A DNA stretch of 64,000 bases, from assembly GCA_039881145.1 (NCBI GenBank), contig JAYKKI010000052.1, positions 13,085,001 to 13,149,000 of the forward strand, written 5' to 3'. Positions 25,425 to 37,736 of this stretch are shown here, in pieces (position 1 is the first letter of the stretch; every line of letters starts with the position of its first letter). The notes beneath the pieces are model-generated. The model was not told the DNA's origin. It was given only the letters and a program-made list of their open reading frames with translations, and made no database searches. This DNA comes from Druceiella hillmani. Its lineage: Eukaryota > Arthropoda > Insecta > Lepidoptera > Hepialidae. The position numbers were made by a program, and so were the translations under genes.

Positions 25425-26052
25425 AATAGATAGGGTAAGAAAAGAAGGAATATAGTAATGATATGGAATCAAAGTCGGAATGTCGTTTTCAGACAACTTT
25501 TGAAAACATAAATCAACGTTGCGTATTGCATGTTCAATTCATTCAAGAACAAGTTCATACACCGAAGAAGTACTTAGAGATTGACAGTGTATACACTGAA
25601 GAAGTACTCGTGGAAGGTAGTGTCATGTTTAGGAATAACGAGAGCGAGTTTCAAAAAGTAATGCAAGACCTGCAGCTCGTAGATTTTGAATCTTTGCATC
25701 TAGAATTTATATATGGATAGATAAAAAGACAGGATAGTAAAAGAAAGATATGGTCATGATATGGAATCAAGATAGGAATATCTTTTTCACACAACTTTTG
25801 AAAATATAAATCGACGTTGCGTGTTGAACGTTAGGATCAAGTTTATTCCAGAGTTTCCCAATATATACATTGAAGGAGTACTCGTGAAAGATAGTGTTAC
25901 GTTTAGAAACAAGATTTTTAAAAAGTAATGCAACGCCATAAGCACCTAGATTTGAATCTAGCCTTTAAATCTAGAATTGATATAAAACGAACTACAAAGA
26001 TTTTTCAGAGTATTGAAAAGAAAACATTAAATGGGCCGGTCACGTATTTTCG
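25425..26052 (+). pseudogene. Decayed LINE RT fragment, tandemly duplicated
   Basis: The frame 25463-25720 (85 residues) contains LEIDSVYTEEVLVEGSVMF then RNNESEFQ, which follows the pattern of the block after the RT palm in RTE/CR1-type elements (a VEEV-F-YLGS-F--NGE-E pattern). A second copy starts 298 bp later (GATATGGAATCAAG at 25758 against 25460) with indels and a stop. It is followed in another frame by QRHKHLDLNLAFKSRIDIKR and TTKIFQSI, then, after a one-base shift, ENIKWAGHV at 26020-26046. The order QR-(M)--L-L--R---I--RT, then KW-WAGHV, is the typical C-terminal stretch of these proteins. It is inactive through shifts and stops. The match is by pattern recognition of a decayed sequence, so confidence is moderate. 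If wrong, it is merely a 298-bp tandem duplication. Confidence 0.45.
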
Positions 26053-26377
26053 TTCAGTTGAGACGTGATCTAAACTCGGAAATATGGTATCAGGCTAAAT
26101 ATATAGCGAAACCATCAATTTTGAAGGCCTGCTATTTTCAGTAACCTATCTTCAGTGAGGTCAGGGTAGCATATAACTCCATAATCAAGTAAAGGAAATA
26201 AAAGCCTTTGAAGAAGGTTGATTTTAGTTGTCAATGGAGTAAATTATTGAAGACGCTTATACAACCTTTCCCTAAAATTTGCAAATTAGCAATAAGAATA
26301 TGCAATTCAACGAAAAGGATATTTGAATGCTATTCTGCCAACTCCAATTTAATTGCAAAACATATGTGCTTCTTCGG

Positions 26378-26381
<4 letters not shown>
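26053..26381. other. DNA downstream of the LINE relic, nothing recognised
   Basis: It may still include decayed LINE sequence, but no motif can be read. The frame running into the following TA tract is an artefact. Confidence 0.4.

Positions 26382-26428
<47 letters not shown>
26382..26428. repeat. (TA)n microsatellite
   Basis: A pure alternating AT run of about 47 bp. Confidence 0.95.
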
Positions 26429-26431
<3 letters not shown>

Positions 26432-27109
26432 GAACAGGTATCATTTATATATAAGCTATCACTAGAATTTACCTGGAAGTACTATCTGTTTACAAAGTTG
26501 ACTTCGTAAGGAGTCAAGGTACTGATGTTCAAGCTGTGAAACGTCACTTTTTTTGGTACCGCGTTTTAAGAAATACATTACGAATAAATTAATCAAATTA
26601 CTTATAATTTTTTTTTCTCGTCTTTTCAAGTATTGTTATTGCGTTGCAATTTTGAAATATTTTTCAAAATAAATTATATTTTTTTTTGGATAAAATATAA
26701 GTTTTAATCGTATTGCTTTATTTTTCTTTTAAAATTTATTATAGGAGCGTTTGCCCAGAGTTTTATATATGTATATCGTTAGATTTTATTTACGCAGAGT
26801 GCGATGGATTTTTAAAAATAATTCCTCAGTTAATTGGTTAAGACTTGATATTTTAACCCATTATTATAATGTACCCTCATTTAAAACACTAAATTTAGTA
26901 CATTAACGAAAGTAGACTTTTAGTTTAATGATTACTATTCACATTATTGATGAAAATCATGTATTTTCTAAACTACTTGGAAAGTAAAGGCCTAAATTGA
27001 CACACATACTTATACGAATCCAAATCAAATGACAAAATGCTGTTGTCAGTAACACACCCGACTAATATCCAAACTTTTTAATTATCCCTCGTTAATAATC
27101 AAAATCCAG
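26429..27109. other. A+T-rich DNA, nothing recognised
   Basis: No gene was found. A weak inverted pair (ATAATGTACC near 26869 and TAGTACATTA near 26899) vaguely recalls the ends of the foldback at 1022-1212, but it is too short to call. Confidence 0.45.
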
Positions 27110-27440
27110 CCTCAACTTCTAATGAAAATTTGTCTCAATTCGCGAGGGAAATGAAACCAAGTGTAACTTGAATGTTTTTTTCCGCGATGACTTTTTTAAA
27201 CACAGACTCGCTATGAAAAAGGTTTTTATATCTCAGCTCTCACTCAGACACATTGACGCCAAAAACAAAGAAAAATAAAATACGAAAATGTCGACGACGT
27301 TATAAAACAAAAGGCTGGGCCGGGTTTTGTCTGCTTGGGCACGCTTTGCGTTTCGCTTTCGTCGCTAGGCCTGATGAGACGCCAAGTCATATAGTCGTAG
27401 ATATAAAATCGGGGATGCATTCTGGAGTATTTGGATAAAC
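27110..27440. other. GC-richer unique patch
   Basis: It contains GGCTGGGCCGGGTTTTGTC (near 27312) and GTCGCTAGGCCTGATGAGAC (near 27360). A 61-codon plus frame (27253-27438) crosses it and translates to a Lys/Arg-rich start followed by GHALRFAFVARPDETPS. I recognise no family. Absence of a repeat partner and the composition shift make it a candidate conserved element or exon remnant. Confidence 0.3.
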
Positions 27441-29639
27441 TTATAGAGGTACATGAAACTATGTATAGTAGGCTTTTGATACGTTTCGTTAGTCACAATA
27501 TGAGTGAGATAGAAAAAGAGAATGAAAGGGTTATAGCTATTAGATTAAAAAGATGCAAATTTGAAAGCTTTTGAACAAAACTTATTCTTATAAAATGTGT
27601 ACAATGTCTTCTTTTATCTGATTTCTAGTTATTGTATTGATATATAGTATTTGAAACGAAGCGCCAGAATATTTAATTGAAGATAATGTCCGAAGAATAA
27701 AAACGAAGTTGAAAATAAAATTAAAAATTCCTAAAATTAATTTTTAATTTTAGGTAATTTGTTATCATACTCAGGAGAAAAATGTAACAATGGTGTTTTT
27801 TTGCTATTTTTCTTAAAGTATTTTGATGATGTAACTAGAGCTTCGTCATTGAATTATACCAGATTGAGAAATTCATAATTAAATTAGAGAATTTATTTAA
27901 AGTTTTACGAGAAAAGAAACTCTAAAAAAACAAGACGTTATGTTTTTCATAAGGATTTTCAGTTTTAACGCTATCTTTAAATATTTTTTAACTATGGTTA
28001 TTTTTTCTAATTTACTAAATTCGATTTAGATATTTTAATTGATTGCAAACGTAGATGAGTTTGTAAGTATTTGTTCTCAATATGGCACCCGTTAACAGGT
28101 TCCAAGTAAGCAGAAAATAATAAGTGTCAAAATAGCAGCATATAGATATTCAGTTGTTTATGGATGGCCAAGTTATCTTGTTTTTTTCTTTTATACGTAA
28201 CAAAATTGTAGGTACTATTTTTTGAGTTTTTTTGTTTATTATTGAGTTTATTATTTTTGTTTAATTTGTTTATTATTGAGTTTCTTTTTGTTTTTTTTTG
28301 TTGTTTATGATATCCATATATCCTTTATATTTGCGTTAATCGCAAACAATTTTACACTGATACTGGGTTTATTTTTTTGGGATACGTTTAATAATCACTA
28401 ACATATTTACATGGATCTATTTGTCTTAAAATAAAACTTATTAGGTACGAATCGAATCTACACTACGAGGCTTCCGTATACGATTGGTAGTGTTTATAAG
28501 TACCAATGAACACTTAAGAACACCTAGTATTTTAAATGAAACTATTTACAATTATTATTGTTATTTTCGATGATATAAATTTTGTTTACTGAATGTCCTA
28601 AAACATAGATTTCGATTTAGAATTATTGCTAAATTTTCCAGGTGAACTTCAGGAAAATTCCTAGTAACATAGTCTTTTTTCGTAATTTTGATGTAAGTTT
28701 CAGAGACAGCGGGATTTGTTTCTGTGTAAAATTATTGTAATCTAGATGTTTTTCGATCACTTCATTTGGCCCTGTAATAATTATTTATAATAATATAATT
28801 AAGTATTTTTTTTAATGTTAACATAAACAAAAAGTATGTTTATATTGAAACACGTGTTGGAAAGTATCCTTGATCATTATGCGAAACGTCAAGTTTCTAT
28901 GTGAATATTTTTTGTTAGGAAAATAACGTCGAACATTTTCAATAATATTTCAACAATTACCTTATATAAAATCCTAAAAAGTTTAGGAATGTTTATAACA
29001 ATACTTTCAAGTTTTCTGCTAAATCAAACTGAAAAAACAATATATTTCTTTTTTACTTTCTCTAAAATGTTAGTATTAATAGTTTTAAGTATTAACTATA
29101 AAATTATATGTAGATTAATATGTTTCAAGCTTCTATGTGAAAAGATTTCCAAGAAAAATTTTGTAACCTTTGAATCAATACCTCTGGAACAATCTTACAA
29201 AAGATTCTGGAAAAAATCGTTTTGTACTTCTTATAAGTCAATACGTATTTCAAAAAATATATGAAATTAAAAAAATGAGTATTATTTTAGTATTCAAAAT
29301 TATCATAAAAACATTTTTAAATGCTAACTATTGATAATTAGTTCAAGAAATATTGGTGAAATAATCTACAAAAATATGTTTACCCCAAACTCGCTCCGAA
29401 ACTATATTGGATATTTCTTAAACTTAGAAAATTTATAAACCTAGCAAAAAATATTGCAGATATCAATCCACATTATTCAACAAACAGCTGCCTTACATAC
29501 CAAACCCGATAAATTACAACTAGTAAGAGAAAAAAGAATGTTTTGCCCGAAGTACATTGTTCTCCAAGAACCCCTACAATACTGCCATATATAACGTACA
29601 CTCCTACCCATCACAACCCTTCAGACCTGCATAATACGC
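27441..29639. other. A+T-rich DNA, nothing recognised
   Basis: Long and featureless. A frame at 28989-29264 has only A+T-driven composition. No transposon or RNA motif is seen. Confidence 0.5.
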
Positions 29640-29885
29640 CCAACCGTGCCTAAAGGGCCTAGTACCTACCCACGTTTTAAGTCCGCCATGTTTTATTTTT
29701 TACCTGTTTTAGGGTTTCCGCTGGCACGTCTCGAGTGTCGATGACGTCACCGCCCCCCGGGGTAATGCGACACCGCTACGCCGCCCCGATCATGCAATTG
29801 CACCGTACAGTGCAATTGCCTTGCATTTACCGCTTGTGCATTGTGGCGAACGCACGGCTGGAGGACGAGGGATATTGAAGCATTG
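29640..29885. promoter_or_regulatory. GC-rich patch with CRE and YY1/Pho-like sites
   Basis: This is one of the most G+C-rich parts of the window. It contains CCGCCATGTT (29683-29692), which fits the YY1/Pleiohomeotic core; TGACGTCA, a consensus CRE palindrome, within GATGACGTCACCGCC near 29740; a C/G run at 29754-29761; and a perfect hairpin at 29794-29819. No frame is recognisable. The clustering suggests an enhancer, promoter or Polycomb-type element. The individual sites are short enough to occur by chance, so this is inference. Confidence 0.35.
29794..29819. repeat. Perfect 10-bp hairpin with 6-nt loop
   Basis: GCAATTGCAC (29794-29803) and GTGCAATTGC (29810-29819) flank CGTACA. Each arm also contains the CAATTG palindrome. 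Confidence 0.9.
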
Positions 29886-30726
29886 TTTTATTTATGTGTG
29901 ATGAATACGTTTCATTTACTTTCACATATCCTATACATGTACATACATACATATTGAGTGTGTACTTGGCTCTTACATTGAGTGAGTAGGTATCAGATAG
30001 ACTTTGATGAATGTAAGGGCGTAGCCATATTCTAAGAGTAAATCGATTGTAAATACAAATTCGACTATAAATGTAGATAAATTAACTCATAGTTGAATTG
30101 TGATGTCATCGCCTTATTGGATTACGGCTATTTAAAGATATTTTATTTTATCCGCGGTTTTGCTCACATGGGAAAGATGAAAAATGATGGCGTAACTTAA
30201 AACAATCATTCCTGCGAAAATATTTTAATATTTCTTTAAATATTTTAATCCCACATTCTTGAAGAAATGGCGTGAAAAGAAACATTACGAACTTATTTTT
30301 TTGTTAAATAAAATAAAATTTTGTAAGTTTCTTTAAAAATATTTTTAAAAATAATATGATTATTTGGAAGATTAATATAACATTATCCACTTAATAAGTA
30401 AAATTTACATATTTACTAATGTAATTGCTCATATGTTTGACGATATAATTTTTAATGATAAGAAAATATTTCTGTTTCGGGATAACAATTCTATGTTATC
30501 CTCATAAAACACTTTGAGAGTGCAACATTTTATGTGATAAACAATATTTTCTAAAACTAAACTAGAAAACAAGTAAACTAACAAACAAAAATAAACAAAC
30601 GCAAAAATAAACTTTTTATAATGCTGGCTAGGATTTTTCTACCTACTAACATTATTTATCATCGATCTGATTATTATTTCCTTTCAATCTATTTTTTTTC
30701 TGACTTATTTTATTATTTTAATATGT

Positions 30727-30730
<4 letters not shown>
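29886..30730. other. A+T-rich DNA, nothing recognised
   Basis: No gene or repeat array was recognised. Confidence 0.55.
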
Positions 30731-30822
<92 letters not shown>

Positions 30823-30826
30823 ATGC
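30731..30826. repeat. (TA)n microsatellite, about 96 bp
   Basis: Alternating AT with single G interruptions near 30759 and at the 3' end (ATGTATGTATATG). The Tyr-Ile frame read through it is an artefact. Confidence 0.95.
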
Positions 30827-32229
30827 AATCCTCAAGTCCAAGTGGTTAAAATAAAATTGATAGCCTTAAAAGGAAAGTTAGTACAATCGAAATAAATATA
30901 TTACATACATACATAATGGAAGACATGTTGCTTACAATATGTTTAGTAAAAGGATAATTTAAATTGAATAACTGGAGAAAATATTTTAACATTTATATAA
31001 GAGCTGAAGCATATTTATGTAAATAAAAATATATTTTCGAATCTTTAGTTTTATAATAATTAAATTTGATTTTTTTGTACAAGTGTTATTATTTTGTATT
31101 TAAAAGTAATTTGAATAATTGTTTGGCTAGAGCAAGAAAACTTGCAAAACTTAAAATTATACATTTATAAATGTTAACGTTACTCAATTTTTCGTACATC
31201 TCTATAAAAACACAAAATTAATATACCTCTTTTCTGCAGTAAAATGTTTTTTTAAATATAAAATTACCATGCCCTTCATATTTTTTACAGTTTCACCTAT
31301 CTTAAAATTCATAAAAGCTATATTGCACAGGTATTAAAATATACCGACTTGTTCAAAAATCTCGCAAGCAATTTGAAAATAATATTCCAGAGTGCACATT
31401 GATGTGACTGCACTCAGCTAAGAGAAAAAATATATTTCATATTCACAACGCAGCAATGGAGCACGTGACTTACAATACATAAGTGCAATCAATCTGCGCC
31501 ATAAGCTCCAAGATGTATCGCACCCCTTTTCCCTCGCGATGGGGAGGCGCATGCATAAGACAGAGGAAAAGAGTACCATTGAGGGAAAATTATACTTTAT
31601 TAAGATAAATACTACTATAATATAAAATATAAATAGGTTTCTGTGATTTCTATGTCATCAATAGTTAATAGGCCAAATTTTAGGTTTCTATTTTACAAGG
31701 AAAAATATAGAGAAATTCAGGTTTTTGCTTTATATTACTATTGTTTCACTTCGTATTCGTCGAATAATGAGCCAAGTAAAAAATTATGGTTTACATTGAC
31801 GTGCCTTGGCGTGAAGAATTACTATTTTAAGCTGCCCCTTTAAATCGTAGATGATAACATATAATCTTCCATAAAATATGGGCTTACTAATACAAAAATA
31901 TTGTTTGAAATAGAACATGGAATCGGAATCTCGAGATCAGCGCAAACAAACAAATAAACTTTTCTACATTGTTATTAGCATAGACTAGTGAAATACTGCA
32001 TGAGACAGGTCCACTTGTTCTCACCTCTTCCTTATCAATGTAATTTTTCTCCATGGAAAGGGAAGCATTTTTGTTAAACTGCCGATTTGTTAAAAATATA
32101 AAGGAGTACTCTCACTCTGCAATTTTCGATCACAAAGCCTTTGCTACTTTATCACTAGCACAAAATTGCTGGAAGAAAAAGTCATGTTTTAGGATATGCT
32201 TGTATCTTGATGGACTACTGCTTCAATCT
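30827..32229. other. Mostly A+T-rich DNA; short GC-richer stretch
   Basis: Between 31390 and 31570 the composition is less A+T-rich (GGAGCACGTGACTTACAATA with an E-box CACGTG near 31462; CCCTCGCGATGGGGAGGCGC near 31531). No gene is supported. Confidence 0.4.
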
Positions 32230-32514
32230 TTATATATTATTTCCGAAGGGTGTTTTTTCTCGGTGGCCCATATATCCATTAATCCATCAAAATTATATGT
32301 ATCCATCCTCCATCAAATCCATCCAATATATCCATCAAAATCCATCAAAATTAATAATTGAGCTATCATTTTGAAGATTATCTTTACCGCTAAGATATGA
32401 AAAGAAAACAAATAATTGAAAATTAATTCTTTAATTATTTTTTTTAGTTTCTTAATTCTCCGTATATTATTTCTCAAAGGTGTTTTATTGTAAATAGCGC
32501 ACTCTATTTACAAT
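32230..32514. repeat. Short repeats: ATCCATCAAAA minisatellite and paired motif
   Basis: A word of the form ATCCATCAAAA recurs irregularly at 32270-32350. The phrase TATATTATTTC followed by GGTGTTTT occurs near 32232 and again near 32463. The frame at 32053-32361 runs into the minisatellite and is not supported as a gene. Confidence 0.6.
32487..32514. repeat. Perfect 11-bp hairpin with 6-nt loop
   Basis: ATTGTAAATAG and its complement CTATTTACAAT flank CGCACT. Confidence 0.85.
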
Positions 32515-32796
32515 TTTTAGTGAGGCTTTGTTTATTGCTTTTCAAAATAAATCAATAACAAATAACCTCGATTATAATAAAGTTTTAAATTATTGTCCGA
32601 AATGGTTCGTCAAACTAAGCATTTAATGTGCTATTATCGGAGAAAGAAACAATTTAGGTAACGTCAGCAGTTTTGAAATTGATATAGTACGGAAGCATAT
32701 AAATACTCACGTATCTCGATAGCTAACACTCAAAAATTTTTGAAGATAGGCAGGTGGTAAATTAAGTGTTCGAAAAGTCATTTTAAAATTTCATAT

Positions 32797-33012
32797 TTAG
32801 TGTGGAATATCATTGTCGCCGTTGTGTGTTGGGTTGATCAGAAGGCTTACGGACTTTGAAGATACAGCCCACCGCGGGAACTCAGTTTTAATTTCCGACC
32901 GCTCATCGAGCGGGGCTGGAGTGACATTTGAATTGACGTAGTTAAAATTCCACAGACCAATGACGGGCAGAAGCGAGAAGCTACACACATCTAGTGTTAA
33001 CTCGCCTACCAT
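32797..33012. other. GC-richer patch with minus-strand open frame
   Basis: Composition is distinctly G+C-richer than its flanks. A minus-strand frame of 71 codons fills it exactly and reads like ordinary protein (for example SNVTPAPLDERSEIKTEF), but I recognise no family. It could be a short exon remnant, an old transposon piece or chance. I do not call it a gene. Confidence 0.3.
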
Positions 33013-34317
33013 ATGGTGTATATGGGTATTACCGAAAATTATTCCCGCATAGCAGAGGTTTACTTCCTAAAATTGGCGGAGACAGATTGTTGATTATGAT
33101 GATGGCGATCCAATGAAATAAGATTAGAATATAATTTTAAATTGCATATCTTGAGTTATGCTGAAAAATATGCAAACGAATAAGCCCTTCCTATTTAATA
33201 AACTATTAAATACTGTAATTTGAACTACTATAACATGATTACGAAACAATGGGATATTTAGAAGCCTATGTGAAGATTGTAGGAAAGCTATAACGATGAT
33301 TTGAGCTATCATATTTTTCGAGATATTCACGGTAATATAACTAATAAATTAAGCAATTTCACTTCAAATTGGGCAAGGGTTCTTGGATACCTGAACCAGA
33401 CTCAACCTTCAGAAGTTTTTAATTTTTCGACCACGAAATAAATTGATTTGAATAAATTTGAAAGGTAACACTCATTTTCTTTCAATCTTAAGAAAATTTT
33501 ATACGGCTAGGATTGTTTCAATTTACTTTCTATTTTTATTTTCGTATGTAAGTTCTATTTTCGTATCCGAGTTTTTTTAAACTATTATTTCTTTTTATAG
33601 CAAAAAATGCTTTAAATTCTTATTTAAATGTACAATATTGGAAAATAATGTTATAAGGTATTAGACTTCGTTAAACATACCATTTTGTTGCATAAATTTG
33701 CTTGAATGTATGATTGACATCTCGTATTTAATGGACGAAAACACACGGTTAATTATTTGGTTTTACATTTGAATATTTTCCCTTTTCTGTGGTTCAAAAT
33801 TTGTTTTGAATAAAAGCAAACTGTAATCATACAACATTTCAGGTTTAGTTTATATGGTTAAGTTTCTAGATAGGTTTAACAGACGATCAGATAGTAAAAT
33901 ACCAATGTATAGTTCATTATAAGTGGACAGCATTTACCAAAGCCGGAAATGAACACAAAAAAGAAAAATAAAAGTTAAGCTGATATATGTCACGTGATAA
34001 CTCCCATTGTCCAAATTGTAAAGTGAAACTTTAGCGACGTTTGTGTTATTCTGTCACCCTATAATTGTGTAACGTTTGAGGAGACAAGTGCCGAACCCAT
34101 CTGACCAAATGGTGGAACCAGTCAAACGTTATATGGCAGTTTTGGCGAACATGGCGGTCAAGAAAAAAGTTTATTCAAAAGCTAATATGGTGATGGATCG
34201 GCAGGTCGCCATCGATTTTTGTACTTTTAGTCAAAGTATTTATTTTTATATAAGGTATAACGCAAAAAGTAAAAATGAGTGTTATAATATTATTTATCCA
34301 ATAGCATCAGAATTCTC
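33013..34317. other. Mostly unique DNA, no gene supported
   Basis: The segment 33960-34220 is less A+T-rich and contains AACATGGCGG (34148-34157), the reverse complement of the CCGCCATGTT seen at 29683. No domain is recognisable in the frame starting at 34076. Confidence 0.4.
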
Positions 34318-34420
34318 TACGCACGTACGTACGTGGGTACGTGCGTGCATGCGTGTACACGTCTGTGTATGTCTGTGTGAGTTTGTACGTATGTAAGTAC
34401 GTACCAGGTACGTGACAGGT
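34318..34420. repeat. ACGT/TGTG-rich simple repeat
   Basis: The stretch is an irregular alternation of ACGT, GCGTGCATG and TGTGTATGTCTG words with several overlapping palindromes (GTACGTAC). It is alternating purine-pyrimidine and could adopt Z-DNA. Frames through it on both strands (Thr/His/Arg-rich) are artefacts. Confidence 0.85.
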
Positions 34421-34929
34421 GCTACTCGTAAACTGACTGCGTTGGTGATGCTTACAGCACAACTCGAGGTCGAACTTAGAACACAAGCCGAGCTTCTCGT
34501 CCTTTTTAACATAACGTTTCGCATTGAATTTGTTATTATTTCTCTCTTTGTTTAAAATAAATATCTGTATATACCGCTTTTTCGTTTTTGTACATTTTAT
34601 CCGCAAACAAATGATTATTATTATTATAATTTTATTATATATTATTAACTAACGTGAACTGTTAAAGAAGTTTCACTTCATACCTAGGCTTAAGTGAATG
34701 AGGGTCAGGATATTTTTTTTCATATTTTGATATTACCTTTTTTCAAAGAGAATAAATTAGCTTCCATTTTTTCTTGAAGTTGCCAAACTTCAATTGCAAC
34801 AGTAAAACGTTTATCAGGAAACCGTCAGTACGATTCTAATTATTTTCGTTATAAGCAGGAAGTAATACTGACAAAACAATTTTAGATGAATTTCTATAAA
34901 TGTGTTATATAAAAAAAAAAAAAAAAGTA

Positions 34930-34961
<32 letters not shown>

Positions 34962-35479
34962 TCTATAAATACTATAATGTGAAAGAAAGTTTTTTTATTT
35001 GATTTGGTTCGTTTTCCCGCCCCAACTCTTTAATGTATCTATGTTAACATTCGCAAACATAACCTGTATTGTGGAGTTAGACATTTTTTGGTAACTAATT
35101 AAATTACTCCATTAGGACTGAGATCCCTAATGGACCTCAAAAAGAATTTGTGTACACTTACGCAGTAAATGAACAATAGAGTCCCTACAAAAATTCAATA
35201 TTTTCACTAAAATTTAATTTTGATTTACACTACCATTTTAACCTTCTCCATGCGAGCGACGCCACATATTTAAACTGATAGTTTCTTAAAATTAAAATCT
35301 CCCAAATAATGGATAAATTTGTGACGCATACAAGTAAACTTAATCTTTCAACTGAAGTTTATTATATTCATATACTTTTACGATGAGGTACTAAAATAGG
35401 TGAAAAATTAAATATTTTGAATCCTCTATCAGATTTTGTACAAGTACGCTTATTAATTTCAGTAAACCCCTCTCGGCTG
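34421..35479. other. A+T-rich DNA with one short (TA)n tract
   Basis: A (TA)n run lies at about 34934-34960 after an A-run at 34910-34926. No gene is recognised. Confidence 0.55.
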
Positions 35480-35800
35480 CATCGACTGTAAGACTATACA
35501 TAGGTAATCCGCGATATTAAAACGGACTAATCTGTTCTACTGTAGCTCATTCGCATCACGTCAAACCGCCTCCCATGCATCGCCCGTACTGGCACCTGCA
35601 TTTTACCCCCTCTAAAACCTTCTACCGGCATGTCAGACCCTCTTTTTCACAGAGTGCATGTTGCACTGTGCAGTTATAATCCGCCAATGGAAGGAAAGAC
35701 TCTCCCTTCATTATTTTAGTGTACTTCATCGTCCATTTTACTCCATCGTTTGTTTCCTACGTATTTGCCTATAGCTTACATGGCGGCTCGCATTTTTTTC
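35480..35800. other. GC-richer patch with CCAAT and YY1/Pho-like words
   Basis: It contains CACGTCAAACCGCC (near 35557), CCGCCAATGG, a CCAAT-box-like word (35681-35690), and ACATGGCGG (35778-35786), the reverse complement of CCGCCATGT. A small dyad, GTGCATGTTGCAC, lies near 35656. Candidate regulatory DNA only. No transcript signal can be tied to it. Confidence 0.3.
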
Positions 35801-37216
35801 TATTGTAGTTAAAGAGTACATGGTTCGTTTGTTGAGATGAGTGTGTCTTACATATATATACGTACATATAGTATATAAAACCACTTTGAACTTACACACT
35901 AATATTCTCTCGTATAAGGCCCAAGTGAAGCAGCAATTATAACTGTTAGGGGTTTCATTTTTCCGTTGTCCCGACTTTATTAATCTTTACCCTGAAAGCT
36001 ACTCCATGATGTTTTGACGTGTTGAAGTTCCCTAACACTATGCATCCAGCATACTCATCATAGATAAATACGTTCATGTTTTAGGTGTAATTCTGTATTT
36101 ATACTAACATTGTTGAGAGCCAGTATAGATATATAAATACAAAAATTGTACGAAAAATTGTTTTTGGCAGGACTTGGAAGCAAAGATAAATTTCGGTCCA
36201 TATTGATTATGCTATAAGTTACTACACAAAATACGTATATTTTATGAAGGGACTTGTAGTAATAGATGTATGCATGGTTTACGTATGATGAAATGCACCT
36301 TAAGCATGTAATTAAAATATACTAAGACATACGATATTAGGATGGTTAAATTTTAACTGCATCCAGTTTTTGTCGGTTTTTGTGTTCTTATATGGTTTTT
36401 ACATATATATGAAAAAATTATAAAATCATAATTTCTCAGCAACCGCTATCCGCTAAACCGTTGTCCAAAATTATATATAATTATCATACTGAGAAAATAA
36501 TAATAATATGATAATATAAATAATATAATAAAAATATATTATTTGTGTATCTACTGATAATATTGGAGAATACTCAGTATTTCCCTATTTCATTTGTTCC
36601 TTTAATAAAACTCTTATCTAAGTTTATTAGCTTAAAAAGCTCTATATAAAAATCAACAGTCCTCTGACTTAGGAAATATTCTTCATGAAAATAGAAAATG
36701 CAGCACGCATTGTACTTTGCTTTGTACTTTGTACTTTTCGACTTCCTTCTAATTCCTTTTTGATTAATTGGGAGACTTGACCATCAATTTTAGGCAAGAT
36801 GATTTTTGAACAATGGGAAAAATTACTTAAAAGATATGATTATAAAAAAAATAAAAAATTATGGAGTGAAATTTATCCTAAGGACATATGGAATTTTATA
36901 ACATTTTAAATAGTTAATGTATTAAAAACTTGTTTGGCATAACAATTACTGAATTTAAAAAAAAAAAAGTTTTACTGGATAAAAAATGAATAACAAAAAA
37001 ATGTTTTCGTTCCGTTTTAGGAACAATTTTTTTATTTTATAATTAGATACTATTGAATTAATATTTATGAAGAATTAAACATTTTGTGTACTAAGGTTAC
37101 AACTAATATGAATATTATAATGAAACCTATTTATTAGTTTGTAAAGAATAATGTAGCTAGTCAAGTAATTTGATGAGGGTTTGTCTCTTTATTGGTTCTG
37201 TTCCTACTGATTACTT
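35801..37216. other. A+T-rich DNA, nothing recognised
   Basis: No gene, array or transposon motif was recognised. Confidence 0.55.
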
Positions 37217-37736
37217 GTGAGAGAGTATTGCTTCGAGAACAGTCTACTTTTCTTTTTAAGGAACACGTCAAATGTTATTTTAATCTTTGATCACGTAAAA
37301 CCTGACGACTCCGTTCGGATACGTCTGTACCCGATATATAGGTTCGATAAACCAGAGGAACAATTATGTTCCCAATATCCGGTATTGTCACGCAGCACTT
37401 GCACCATAATTCCAAAATCGCAGTATCTGGATCATAAACCATATTTTAAAGCACCAGCCGCATTTATCCCATTTGATCACGTGACACCTGGTAATGGCTT
37501 CCGCCGGATGTAACCGGCTGATGACGTGGCAACGCCGCCGTTACTCGTCTCGCGTTTACGGGAACAGGAAAAAGGTCCTTTTTACGACGCTTCAGCAGTG
37601 GATTACCATGTCAAAAGGATTTATGGCTTTTGCAAATTTTTTCTCTCTTTTTTGGTGGGTAGGTGTTAAGACGAAATATGTATGCGTGCAGCTTGATGTA
37701 TCTATAGTAATTTGCATTATATTTCGTATATTTTAA
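37217..37736. other. GC-richer patch with two overlapping plus frames
   Basis: Frames of 98 codons (37217-37513) and 80 codons (37494-37736) overlap here. Their translations are not low-complexity but match no family I know. The word TTTGATCACGT occurs twice (near 37288 and 37475). A 29-bp stretch at 37598-37626 recurs at 43366. A recurring piece suggests part of this is interspersed repeat rather than gene. Confidence 0.3.
37598..37626 (+). repeat. 29-bp dispersed repeat, copy 1
   Basis: It begins GTGGATTACCATGTCAAAAG and ends ATTTATGG, with one difference from copy 2. Flanking sequence on either side does not align clearly. Confidence 0.8.

Noticed and set aside
26866..26910. Possible second copy of the foldback ends at 1022-1212
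   Set aside because: Only about 10 bp match at each side, too little to separate from chance in A+T-rich DNA.
32797..33012. 71-codon minus frame with normal-looking composition
   Set aside because: No recognised family and no neighbours to form a gene. Reported as a patch with low confidence.
34294..34606. Thr/His/Arg-rich minus frames and an overlapping plus frame
   Set aside because: All run through the ACGT/TGTG simple repeat. Opposite-strand frames of similar length are expected there.
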